The notes under the pieces were generated by a model. That model was not told the origin of the DNA. It saw only the letters and a list, made by a program, of their open reading frames with translations, and did no database searches. From positions 54,063 through 118,062 of the forward strand of contig CAMPET010000193.1 of NCBI GenBank assembly GCA_946803715.1: a DNA stretch of 64,000 nucleotides, written 5' to 3'. Below are positions 1-11,225 of the stretch, piece by piece. Position 1 is the first letter of the stretch; the number at the start of each line of letters is the position of its first letter. This DNA is from Beroe ovata (taxonomy: Eukaryota; Ctenophora; Nuda; Beroida; Beroidae). Position numbers and translations under genes: made by a program.

Positions 1-2717
1 TGTATCAACGAGGTCTGGCTGTTTTGTTCTGGCGACCTCCTACCATCCATAGCTCCCTTATTCAATTGTGTAGAGGGGCTGACAAAGTAGAAACATTCCC
101 CTGTATTTGTGGAATTGACAGGTCTTGCGGCATCATGATTTGTATTCGAATTATCTCTTCGTCTCAAACTGGGGCCACAAGACTGGTTGGATTGAGACTC
201 TTCATCTGAGGAAAGTTCGCAAACACTGATCGCCGGAGAAGCGGTTTTTAGCACGACATTCTCCACTTTTTCTAAAAATCCTGACATCTTGTCTTCCACA
301 ATCTTGTTAACAATGTTAGATATCTCCTGACGGGAGTTCTTATCGTCTCTAGCTGTGGCAGGATTTGTCTGTTGTATAGCTGGTGTCGGTTGTGGGGTCT
401 GTGGCGGGACCTGCGTACACTTCTGAAAATTGAGAAAAGGCATTAGGCAGATGAACAATTCATTGAGTTACAGAAGTCTATGAAATGATCATGCGACGAT
501 TTGTCTCATTACTTCATGCGAAAAACACTGATATAAACTCGGACCTACCTTACTCGCTACGACACTTTTCCCTAGTCTCTGTTTATTCCTGCTATTGGCA
601 ATCCAGCTCCCGCCACTTCTGACTACGACATTCGGCTTAGTCCAACTAGACCGGCGTCGAGTAGTGTCTTCGTCAGGTTTCTTGAAAGTCGGGGGCCGGG
701 CTCGTTTAACCTCTTCGTAACTCGCGGACTCTAAGTCACTGTCTGAGCCTCCAGGTTGCTCTTCTGACGAGTCGACTGAAGAGTAATTCTGATAGATAAG
801 ATATCTAGTCAACTATCTAGTTAAGATATCTAGTTAAGATATCTATATAGTCGATTCTCAATCAACTCTAACTGTGTGTTGTTACCGGTTTTATTCTGGA
901 ATAAGAGTTGTAGTAGCAGTTTCGCTGTCTTCTTGACACTTTCGTCCCCAACTGACAGACACTGAATGATAATAGACATCCCTTCTTTATCAGATAGTAG
1001 TGCAACCCTAGAACAAAGATGTGTGTTACAAAGCAGTAAATCTTTGTCGTAGCTGATAGTTTGATTATCCGAGAATTGTTAATCAAGTATCGACACAAAC
1101 CAGTGACACAAGTTTTGGAAAATATGTTACATGATCGCCCTAGTATAAATAGTATCTATCACTATGCTACGCTAAACCTACTTAGCATCTGCGCTGTGTT
1201 CAATGATCAAGGTCAGTGAGATCATGCCTGCTGACAAGTTGCACAAATCCCCGAATTTCATCCACTTGAGGAGCAATTTTACACAAGGGATAGTGATATC
1301 TGTTCTTAGCTGTATCCCTGCAGACATTGAAGTTCAGAAACAATTACTCTAACAAATAACTGTTGCTGTGTGAAATACACTCTGAATCTTCAAACCTTTC
1401 GGGCAAGCGTTGATTATGGAAAATACCGCCCAGGCAAGGTCTTTAGAGTCTGCATTTTCAATGATATCGATACATACTTTTAATCCACCCATCTGTGCAA
1501 ATTTCTCCTGATTCTCATCTAAAAGTAACGGAATCGTACAGTGCAGTGCAGATTTGAACATCACAACTCCGCAATCTGAACATGTTTTCACCCACCATTG
1601 TCAGATAAGCAGAGGCGAATGAAGCTGGACAATGATTGGATGAGATTTGGAGACTGGGCACTATTCTTGAGAATGGTGAGACAGAATGGCAAAATTTCCA
1701 TACATGCTGACTGATTCGTTGCTGTAATGAGGTAATTGATTGATATGAATGATTACATACTCGTTATCGTGAAATGAATGTTCCCAATGTTGGATAATTA
1801 CTCACTGTTTCTCGGGTTGTTAACTGATGATGACAGACATGCCAGTATAGAGTTCAACTTTCCAACCTCGTTTACAGCAGCAGCTTTTAGGCTCCTGTAA
1901 TTTGGGGATTATAATCAGTCACATAACGCAACCAACAACTCATCTACAGTTCTCAGTGATGACTGGACAGAGATGTGGTGAAATTACCACATTGAAATCA
2001 CAATATAAATGATCAGACAAAGTATAGCTATAGGAGTGTACCTCAAGTTGCTGATAAGAAGAGCAAGAATTCCACTACTTCTCATCTTATTCTGACCAAG
2101 AGAGTTGCCCTGTGAGAGAAATCCGAGTAAACAAGTTACTGGCTGGAACAAGGTTGAGTCTGTACCTTTCTTCAACATGGTAGACAACAAGCTGAATATT
2201 CCCTTTTGGATCAACACATTCTGAGAGGTCACTGAAACATGTCACAGTCTTCTCATTACTTGATCACTCATTTACAAAAAATCGTTAAAAAATTTGATTT
2301 GGATTGAAAATTTCATTGATCAGAAGGATGCTGGTGCTGGAATATGATGTTAGGATGCTGCTCTGCGCATGACTTACCACAAGAATCCACTGCACAGCTG
2401 AGAACGTATAAAGCATGGACTTGTGGTACTTCCTTCTTAATCAGTATCTGCAGCAGAATATGGAGTCCCTTCATTTCACGGAACACCGACTTTAATTCTC
2501 CTGTTTAGTGTTAATCATCAGCGACAGAATCATGATTTGATACACTGACATTTCGAATTGATTGAATCGTATTTACCTCTATAACTATTGACTATTGAGG
2601 GTGAAACTAACCATGTGTTGAAAGAAGGTCAGCTAGTGCAATGAGAGTTCCTTTCACAGAGAGAGGGCCTGTAGGTTTCTGGAGACATTCCAAATATAGC
2701 TTCAAGTCAGATTCCAT
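1..2717 (-). CDS. TERB1: TERB1-like telomere bouquet protein (3' end outside window)
   Basis: Homolog of telomere repeats-binding bouquet formation protein 1, which helps tether meiotic telomeres to the nuclear envelope. Ten exons join in phase: 2612-2717, 2378-2500, 2042-2231, 1806-1894, 1596-1706, 1396-1575, 1182-1317, 886-1007, 549-775 and 1-422 (open at the edge). The start ATG at 2717 gives MESDLKLYLECLQ, matching the usual TERB1 N-terminus (DLNLLLECL). Exons 1-8 encode alpha-helical armadillo-type repeats, for example LLGFLSQGNSLGQNKM and GGLKVCIDIIEN. Exons 9-10 are acidic, serine-rich and probably disordered (VDSSEEQPGGSDSD). About 568 residues are visible; the C-terminal coiled coil and MYB-like domain of the family would lie beyond the left edge. 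Family assignment rests on the N-terminus and repeat layout remembered from the vertebrate protein; another armadillo protein is possible but less likely. Confidence 0.72.
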
Positions 2718-3011
2718 CACATTCTGGGATAAATAGCAAGATTTTTTGTCGACACAATAACTACTAGCGACCAAAATTGTGTGGAAACTAAGTTAAAAAT
2801 ATTTGTAAAAGTCAGGCCAATAATTGATTGAGTATCATGAAAAATTTTCCCACTGAAGCAATTTGGCTGAGAAGAATTTGAAAAAAAAAGTTTTCCATTC
2901 ACAATATGATATTCATAGTTGCTAACAATATTGTGTCAATTGAACAGTGAAAGCATCTCTTCAATTTGTGTGGATAACTGCGTTGCTAACATAATATCAT
3001 GAATACCTACA

Positions 3012-3992
3012 TCAAACTTTATCACAATTTACTGAGTCATTTTTGTCACTGAGACAGCAATCCCAAAAAAATATATGTCTATTACCATCACGGAAAGATT
3101 TTTTGCAAAGATGTTTTACATAGGGAATTTTACAGTCCAAAACACTGCACCTCCATGAACCATGATGAACTGAGTGACCCAGAGAGTCATGAACTTGATC
3201 ATCAGCATCCATCAGTAGTTTGTATTTCATTTCAGTGAAAGAGCCGAGGAGGCCATCAAGACTTTTCAGTTCTTGTTGGTTACTCAATATGGTTCTTTTG
3301 TTTTTATTAAGCTCCTCATTTCTCAGTAGCTCGTCCTTGAATAATTTACAAAGAATAGATATTTCTGTGACTTGATACTGCCTAAAATCCTTTAACACAT
3401 TTTCACAGTCATGTGTATCGATTTCATCAGCAGTAACCAAAGAATTACAGCTTGCTGAGCATATGATCGACCTTTTTGCACACTTAACTTTGCAATGCCA
3501 AGCCCAATCTTTTAAGAGGCAGATTTCATGACATCCTGTATTTTCACATCTTACAGGTTGATAGACACAAACATCAACATGGTTAGTGATAGTTTCAATG
3601 GAGGATAGAACCTGGCATCCAGATGACGCGTATTCACACATTACAGATATGAGCGACCGGATTGATTTCCTCAAATTGTCATTCCTTGTGAGAGTTTTAG
3701 CATTCACAGGAACTGTGCAAGATGGACAGATAATAGTTGGGCAGTCTTGAGGCTTATCAAGAGTTATGCACTTGTAGCAATAATATTTATTATGGCAGCA
3801 GAGCAAATACACAGGGTCTGGGGAAACCATGCTACATAAGCAACAAATCATCGTTTCCTTGATTCCAAAAGAAAATCTGTCTGAAGGAAGGGTGGCAGCT
3901 GCTGAATCCACAAGAGAGCCAATGCAACTCTGACTGTGCATGGCACTGAAGTTGGATGCATGGCTCAAACTACTTATAGTTCTGAAAGCCAT
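3012..3992 (-). CDS. Intronless RING plus TRAF-type zinc finger protein
   Basis: A single open frame of 326 residues. A RING-like cluster lies at about residues 50-92: C50-x2-C53, then C66-H67, C72-x2-C75 and C89-x2-C92. The spacing after H67 is slightly non-standard. TRAF-type zinc-finger cysteines and histidines follow at about 119-196 (for example C126, H138, C142, C149, C154, H166, C171, H194, C196), then a charged helical stretch at about 200-250 that may form a coiled coil. This order is typical of RING E3 ubiquitin ligases such as RNF41/RNF151/LNX/TRAF relatives, so a ubiquitin-ligase role is inferred. The tail adds more Cys/His (CSVLDC, HLCKKSF). It lies 295 bp upstream of the TERB1-like gene on the same strand. 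No substrate can be deduced. The lack of introns is unusual beside its intron-rich neighbour. Confidence 0.65.
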   Translation of the reverse strand: MAFRTISSLSHASNFSAMHSQSCIGSLVDSAAATLPSDRFSFGIKETMICCLCSMVSPDPVYLLCCHNKYYCYKCITLDKPQDCPTIICPSCTVPVNAKTLTRNDNLRKSIRSLISVMCEYASSGCQVLSSIETITNHVDVCVYQPVRCENTGCHEICLLKDWAWHCKVKCAKRSIICSASCNSLVTADEIDTHDCENVLKDFRQYQVTEISILCKLFKDELLRNEELNKNKRTILSNQQELKSLDGLLGSFTEMKYKLLMDADDQVHDSLGHSVHHGSWRCSVLDCKIPYVKHLCKKSFRDGNRHIFFWDCCLSDKNDSVNCDKV

Positions 3993-4304
3993 CCTAGAGT
4001 TAAGTGGCCAGAGGGACCACTTTTCATGAACTTCACTTGACCTTAAGAGAACAGGCTTTGTCTATATCTTGAAAATTGAAATACTTCATTAATTACCAGA
4101 AAAGACAATGATTCATGAGGAATATAATAGAATGATTTTGAAAGAAGATATTCGGTGCCATCACGAAAACTAATATTTTGATGAACTGAAACATCAATAC
4201 TGGTATGGCTACAATAGATTCACTAATCATTTTGATAAATGCCAAATGGCCATGAAAAATAAATAAAAATTATGAATTACATTATTTTTTTGATGATAAA
4301 TGCT

Positions 4305-4382
4305 TGTAGGATTTCACCCTATCCTTGCTCATTGCTGGCGGGAAAATAATTACCATGCCATGCACATCGACTGTATACAGCG
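4305..4382. repeat. Degraded copy of short TIR element
   Basis: Begins GTAGGATTTCACCCTA followed by a CTGGCGGG motif. Both also occur at 24393-24471, where the element is complete with inverted ends. Here only the left part is recognisable. Confidence 0.4.
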
Positions 4383-4469
4383 TCCGACAGCATAATCATA
4401 TTGAATATTGACTGCTGACGGTTGCTTGGCATCTGGGCACTGGGCAGTGGGCGTCTGATTGCTGACATT

Positions 4470-4690
4470 TTCGGATCAATAAAAACGCGCGCCGCGCGCG
4501 GTCGAAACAGGGGTGAATATGATCTGAAAACGCAATGCTTTGCCTTTTTCGCTTGTACTTGTCGATCGATGATAGACCCTGTCGAGAATTTCGTTTCGCG
4601 CGCGGCGCAAACTTATTCTCAGCGGCTTGCATCAGCGGTCTGGCATCGCCCGACAAGCTTGTACGCAATTCTAGCGTGAGCCGTGCCGGG
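4470..4690. repeat. Dispersed GC-rich repeat, copy A
   Basis: GC-rich block with repeated GCGCGC runs and the phrase GTCGATCGATGATAGACC followed by CTGTCGAGAATTTCG. The same phrase appears at 55831 and, diverged, at 56034, and in reverse complement near 23998. It stands out from the AT-rich surroundings. Two overlapping open frames cross it on opposite strands, as expected for stop-poor GC-rich repeat DNA, so no gene is called. It is probably a fragment of a transposable element; no coding domain is visible. Confidence 0.5.
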
Positions 4691-6022
4691 TGAGCGTGCG
4701 CGGCTCACGTCTGACATCAGTGGCGTGCTCGAGCTCGAGACTACAAAAACAAAAAATTATAATTTGTAAGTAAATAAAATCTTTGCCAGATGTTATTTGT
4801 TTACTATTGTTCGTGCGCGAGAAGCAGTGGATTTTAAATTTAGATCCAATTCTCGATGCTTCATGGTTTAGACTGCTTTAACCGGGTTTAACTGTTTAAA
4901 CGTCAATGTGATAATCTTGCTATTTCTTATTGGTGATTTGTGGGTCTAATCATCTAATGTGCATATGGAAATCCACACTTACAGGCAATATCAACACACA
5001 ACAGGCAGTACATTGCTCTCCCAAATGAAACTTGTACCTTGATCTGTTTCCTTCCTCAGAAATGTTTTGAAAGTTCTGAGTTCCAGATATCATCAATGCT
5101 TGCTTTATATTGTTTAAAGCTTTACTTCTAGGAGACTAGATAATATGTAGTACTCCAAGGAAATCATGCTTCATTGAATAAGATCCCTATCAAGATATTT
5201 TATTTGTCTCAGAAGCTGAAATAAGGTGTTGCACAAGCAGTTTCTCAGAGATTTGCAAGGTGGCTAACTATTAATTTGCATCATACTGACATTGTTATTG
5301 ATGGTAGCTTGGGAATATTTGATATTGAATTGAATTACATTTTTACAGAACAATATCAATGAACATATAGTATATTTTGTTCTTTAAAAAGGCGCTCCTA
5401 TGATGTGCTGAGGGAGAGCACTTAGTCAATATCCTTAGTCAATATCCTTCAATATCCTTAGTCAATATCCTTCACTTAGTCAATACCATTCATATTTTCC
5501 AGAGAGGACTACCCTTACAATTAATTTTGGAGGTAAACAACAGGGTTGTATTCTGAAAATTTACCCAATGCCATGTTTAATTAGCTAATTAAAATTAGCT
5601 TCAGTTATTGAATTCTGAGACAAAACTCAAAGTCAATCCGATCAGTTAAGCAACTAATAAGCAATGATTCAATGACCAATCATTCCATTGGAAACTTTTC
5701 CTATGAACTGAAAAGGGCATGCAAAAAGGTGTGCTTTCACAGTATTTTGTGCATTACCACCAGTGCATTCTTCTTGATATAGGTGCAGGAATAAGCATTA
5801 TCTCATTGTTTTGAATATCCATTATGCAATCAGGCGATGGGCACCAAAGTTGCCAAATATTCATGAGATCTCAGCTATTCTTATCTGAATTTGTTTTTAC
5901 TTGATTAATTGATTTGATATAATGACAATATATGATGACAAAATATAATTCAATTCAATTCAAACATCATCTTCATGTTTTTATAGAGGGTATTGTTAAG
6001 GTACAATAAGGGTCAACAGGAG
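4691..6022. other. AT-rich intergenic region upstream of CAB39
   Basis: No coding exon recognised. It contains a short tandem stretch at about 5423-5482 built from AGTCAATATCCTT units. It probably includes the promoter and 5' UTR of the CAB39 gene, but no clear core promoter motif was seen. Confidence 0.5.
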
Positions 6023-8830
6023 ATGCCCCTGGCCCTATTTAGGTCAGAAAAAACACCTCAGCAAGTGAGTTTACAAATTGCAAGTTCTCTTCAAAATTTC
6101 CATCAAGTTACATGTGATGTTGCTCTTATTAATGATTTTCATCAGGTTGTTCAAAATCTCAAGTCTGCTCTTACCCAACTAGAGAAAGAACATAGTGATC
6201 AAGCCAACCAGAAAAAGCTTGAAAAGGTTCGTGCACTTTCAAGCATTATTTGAAACTTTAGAAACTGTACAGTAAACCATTTTCTCAATAACCGAACTCT
6301 TCTGATTTGCTTTTGTCCTCAGATCTGTGAAGATGTCACAAAATATTTGCTCAACACAAAGTATGCATTAATGGGGACGCCAGGTAAACAATTTTCCCAA
6401 ATATGAGAGTAGCCGATTTGAGTAATTTGAAACTATGATCTATCATGTACACTGTACAGCTGAGTACATTGTAACCAGCAGTGTAAGAACACATCATGTT
6501 ATGAGACAGTATTTCAGATCAAGAACCACAGTTAGAGATGATAGTACAACTGTCAGATGAGATACATAAGAATGATATCATTCAACTGCTTATCAAATGT
6601 CTCTGTCATGTGGATTTTGAGGTACAGTATTTGGATTTTGTGTGTTTGATTGTAATATACTACCTATATTGTGGCAGAAATTATGCTTGAGGTAGAGGAC
6701 CACGTGTGAAGCACATCATATCGGTAGGAAGTTTTATTTCTGCGGTTCTTTTTCTTGTGTGGGTTTTCTTCTTATGTGGTTAGGGACTGTCAGTTGAATA
6801 CCAAGTGTATACACAGATGAAATGAAGACATCTATTGCTAAACGGTCCCTAACCTAATCTAATAATCTACAAACTCCGGATTTCAATAAAGGGTCGGAAC
6901 CCCAGTAGGGCGCGACTGGATGGGAAACGAGTCCTGTACCTCCTCTATTACTACTGTCATTTATTCATCGTGAACTGAACTGTTCTCCCAGGGTAAGAAG
7001 TATGTCAGCCAAATTCTGAGCAATCTTCTGAAGAGGCAGATTGGCAGCAGGTACCCTACTGTTGACTACATTCTCCAAAAACGTCAGCAGCAGCCAAATC
7101 AAAACATCCTTATAGAGTTAATGTTGGGGTGAGTACGGTACTGTGTATACATTGAGGGTCCAGGTCATGCACTTTTAGGTTTGGACGCACATGAAATGAA
7201 TAATTCCCGATTGAGTCTGGTTTCCCTGCTCTATAATTCGCTACTCAGGTACGATAATCCGGAGATAGCATTACACTCCGGTCTTGTGCTGAGAGAATGT
7301 ACCAAACACGAGGCATTAGCTAGAGTTGTTCTCAACGACGAGAAATTCTTCAACTTTTTCAACTACGTTGAAGTCTCGACATTTGATATTGCAACTGATG
7401 CATTCGTTACTTTCAAGGTAAAGATTATGAATTGGTTTGTTTTCGTTAGATTTCATACTATAGCTTAAACATAAGAGCAGCTCTCAATAATATGTGAAAC
7501 AGTACAGAAATGCACGGAAACGGTCGCGTTTTGAGCGACAGTGTAACAGTAATGCGTATTGTGTAACGTTGAGGGTGTGTAGCAGTACGCTAACTGTTTA
7601 TGATAGCGTGGTAGCTGTATTTAGCTGTTTTACACTCAAGTTACAGTTTATAACGGCTGTCTAAAAGTCCTTCAATGTCATTATATTGTTTGCAAAATGT
7701 AATTGCAAACTGACGGTTTCTAATACTATTCACCCAAGCAAATTTGACATTGTCAATTGTAACATTGTGCAATCACAGGATTGTTTGACTGTACACAAGA
7801 GTGTTGCAGCACAGTTCCTTGAAACTAATTACGACCGATTCTTCACTGATTACAAGAAGCTGCTCAAATCAGAGAACTATGTCACTAGGCGACAATCACT
7901 GAAGGTAAAATAACCCAGTCCTAGTTATAATTTCCACCTATTTATAGTTTCCACTTGATTTATCGCTTGATAATTGATATGATTTAACACAAATCCCCTG
8001 CTTCAGCTGTTAGGCGAACTATTGCTAGATAGACATAACTACTTGACCATGGATCGATATATTGGGTCTGCTGACAATCTCAAGTTGATGATGAACATGT
8101 TGGCTGATTCGAGTCGCAGTATCGCATACGAGGCTTTCCATGTATTCAAGGTCTGATTGCGCGCGCGTCTGCGCGGCGTATATGTATTGCTAGTTTTTGG
8201 AATTGGATTGCGATAAAAACATGATTTTCACGTGAGTATTTTGCGCACACGTCGCGATTCGAAGCTCTGATGTACTTAAACTATATACAGTGGTCATGTG
8301 AAGTGGTCTCGCCAGACGCAATGTAGCCATTGTATAAAAAAGCTAGGGCCTATGCCTTTGAAATTAAGCCTCTTTCTTCGTTAACATCGCTAACTATGAT
8401 TTAGTTATATAGATCAAGCGCCCATGTGTTTAAATCAAGATTGATTCAAATTTGAGCATTATGTTGCATGTTTGACCAAACTACTCTTAGATTTTTGTGG
8501 CAAATCCTAATAAGAAGAAAGAAGTGTTAGATATCCTGATGAAGAACAAAGAGCGAATGATCGAATTCTTATCCAAATTCCAGAGCGACAGGAAAGGTAG
8601 GCACTTTGAACCGACACATTTGTAGTCTGATTAACGATCTAGAGATCAAATGAGGGGTTTTACACCTTTTTTTGCGACGGGAATACCCTAACCCTCATTT
8701 TGCCACAGAAGAAGAGCAGTTTCATGAGGAACGGGAATACCTGATCAAGCAGGTCAAGGCTTTACAGCGTCCCCCTGCCGATTGCGGAGCTGATGGCGGA
8801 GAATCAAATCTTCCTTCCGATGGACTCTAG
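6023..8830 (+). CDS. CAB39: MO25 / calcium-binding protein 39
   Basis: Scaffold of the LKB1-STRAD-MO25 kinase complex; it also activates STE20-family kinases in the cytoplasm. Ten exons: 6023-6064, 6146-6226, 6323-6383, 6518-6621, 6992-7128, 7249-7417, 7779-7904, 8007-8150, 8491-8596 and 8709-8830, all GT-AG with matching phases, giving 363 residues (human about 341). Recognisable family stretches include [65 protein letters not shown] and EFLSKFQ. The start [14 protein letters not shown] corresponds to the conserved N-terminus (MPFPFGK...). The C-terminal tail ([12 protein letters not shown]) is specific to this protein. The fold is a helical-repeat rod. Identification is firm. EMC10 follows on the same strand 0.5 kb downstream. 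Confidence 0.95.
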
Positions 8831-9374
8831 TCTTGTAAATAGTATTTCACTGTATCGGTTCTTTGTATAGAGAATATTGTTTGTATCATGATCATATTAT
8901 TATGATCAACAACAACTCGCTAGAATAGATTTCATCATTTCTACATGCGGAAATGCAGGTGTTCAGGGTCAAAATTTCGAATACATCTCACAAATTTTGC
9001 AGAATCAATGCACTTCATGATTTTTCATTTATCGTGGAAGGTTTGATTTATTGAAGAAAATTTTTCTCGCTGTATAATCAGTGAATATCATATTTTTTTC
9101 TCTATCTATTTAGAATCATTAATTGGCATCGAAGCTGGTGTAAGATGAGCTTCATTTCGAAGCAAGCCAATGCTAGGAAATGTTGATAGTGGTTCTCAGG
9201 GATGTTGCTGATGGTTTGTTTTTCTTGAAATATTTTATAACTGCAAAAACTAAATATCATTGCTAGCTGTGTCTCATTCTATCTAAAAACAACATTCCAC
9301 ATGGGTAATTAGCCGATAAAGTTATCCAAATCACAACACATCCATTTACTGATGACATTTCCTTACACTAGGAA
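8831..9374. other. CAB39 3' flank / EMC10 5' flank
   Basis: AT-rich spacer of about 540 bp between two plus-strand genes. No further gene, RNA or repeat recognised; it must hold the CAB39 3' UTR and the EMC10 promoter. Confidence 0.4.
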
Positions 9375-10795
9375 ATGTTACATATCTTCCTTTTCTTGGT
9401 ATTCGACGTGGTATTATCTCAACATGGCGATTACATCATTGGTATAGAACACAAGATAGGTATGTGTCACGATAAAACTTGACATGTTTGGAATCACTCA
9501 TATTACACTAACATAACATCACTTCACACAATATACAATGTACATTGTACATCTAGGTCTACAATATACTTACACTGTTCTATTCACAGGTGACATGCAG
9601 GAGTGGACTCAGAGAGCTACGCTTATTCTCTCTTCCATCAAACAGAGCAGTGTATCCGCGCATAACACACCGCAATACATACCGGTACATGTCTCAATGA
9701 ATACAAGCTGCCACCTTCATATCACGGTTTCATGAAACTGTTTTATGAATGAAAATCTTATTGCAACAAAGTCGAAAACCGCTTCATTTTCTCTCACAAA
9801 AATGTACTCACAAAAAATTTGAGTTTTTTATCAACATTGATATTGTCCAATTAGGTACCAGCTAATGAGCTGATAGATGAAGTAAAGACTGCTGGCTCAT
9901 CGAACGAAACTCTCTATCACATCAGAGTACCCCATAAGGTATGGTCGCCGGTCGGTCTATCATTGCGTGTTCCTTTTTGGTCCTTAGCTTATGAAACGAA
10001 CACGAGTCACCGTGGTAACGCGTGTTATGTCACGTGATTACATCACCGTGTTAACGCGTGTTAAGTCACGTGGAGACGTTACCGTGGCAACGCGTTACAG
10101 GTGATGGAGGAAGCGGAAGTAATGGAAGATGTTTCGCCAAAGTATGTGAGTGTGGTGACCCGGGCATGCAGCATTGTTGAAGCAGACTTCAAACACACTA
10201 TCAACATACACATGGATGGGACAGGTAGGATGAATTGTAGCCCTCAGTTTTGTCAAGAATTCATTTTATACACACCGTTTGACGAGCAATACACACGTGC
10301 GAGCAGCTTATGAGTTGTTAACACATGAGTAACTTAGTCGTAACATTAGTTACAGATGGTAACGCACGATTAATACGTGTTTTGCAGGATATGTAACGGG
10401 CATATCGTTGCACAGTTCCGCTGATCAGTGTTCTGGTGCACAATCCGCTGCCACATCATTCAATACCCAGGCCACGGTGAGTTAAAATGGGAGATATCTT
10501 TCGTTCTCCGATGTTTGATACTTGGCCCAACACTTGCACCTATGAACAAGTAAAACCGAATTACCACAGTTGCCAGGGTATATGTATCGATTCGAGTTTG
10601 TAAAATTGACCCATTTCACAGGTTTCATTTCCCGTGGTAGGGGCCAGTCCTGACGTCCACACGTTTTTACAAATGCGGGAGAAAGAGGAAAAGAAGAAAG
10701 CAGATGAGACACAGGACAAGAGATCGTTTATTGCCAAGTACTGGATGTATATTCTACCTGCGGCGCTGCTAGTTATGATGAGCATGGGCCAGTGA
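9375..10795 (+). CDS. EMC10: ER membrane protein complex subunit 10
   Basis: Subunit of the ER membrane protein complex, which inserts transmembrane segments into the ER membrane. Six in-phase exons: 9375-9459, 9590-9684, 9855-9938, 10101-10224, 10388-10476 and 10622-10795, giving 216 residues. The N-terminus MLHIFLFLVFDVVLSQ is a signal peptide. The lumenal part carries family segments YIIGIEHKIG, YHIRVPHK and VTRACSIVEADF. The C-terminus has a charged linker, then KRSFIAKYWMYILPAALLVMM, the diagnostic single transmembrane tail (human FFAKYWMYIIPVVLFLMM). It ends shortly after the membrane segment, without the glycine-rich extension of the vertebrate isoform. Identification is strong because of the tail and exon order. 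Confidence 0.92.
10078..10091. promoter_or_regulatory. X-box-like (RFX) motif in EMC10 intron
   Basis: GTTACCGTGGCAAC fits the imperfect-palindrome RFX X-box pattern GTTNCC-(AT/GT)GG-NAAC. Related copies (CACCGTGGTAACGCG, CACCGTGTTAACGCG) precede it at about 10007 and 10045, in a short tandem array that also contains CACGTG. Function is inferred only from sequence. Confidence 0.3.
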
Positions 10796-11153
10796 CCCCG
10801 GACTACTAGCGGACACTGAATGACTAGGGTAAAGTCATGTTCATGAAGAAGTGAGATGAACAGCTGTTATTGTACTCCAGCGAGATAATGAGACACTGTG
10901 ATAAGGACAGGAGATCAAAACACAGGGTAGTAGTAATTTCTATATCTGGGTAGGATTGGAATCTAACAATTGACATGAATTTACTTCTAGACTGTCTTTA
11001 GTATTTGAACTCTCCTAACTGATAACTGTATGATGTTTTTACCATTAGTAGCACTTCCATAACGAAAAACATTGAAGATGACCCTCACTATGGACTTCTT
11101 AGTTCCGAATATAATAATCCCAAGTAGCTACACAGTACACACATCTATCGTCA

Positions 11154-11213
11154 ACACACACACACACACACACACACACANNNNNCACACACACACACAC
11201 ACACACACACATG
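11154..11213. repeat. CA dinucleotide microsatellite with gap
   Basis: A (CA)n run interrupted by five N bases at 11181-11185, so its true length is unknown. Confidence 0.9.
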
Positions 11214-11225
11214 CATCCTCACAGG

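Noticed and set aside
868-1098. 76-codon minus-strand frame
   Set aside because: Out of frame with the TERB1 exon at 886-1007, which has a good acceptor and donor and matching phase.
6840-6960. Possible small RNA in a CAB39 intron
   Set aside because: Some local structure seems possible, but no recognisable tRNA boxes, snoRNA C/D or H/ACA motifs were seen.
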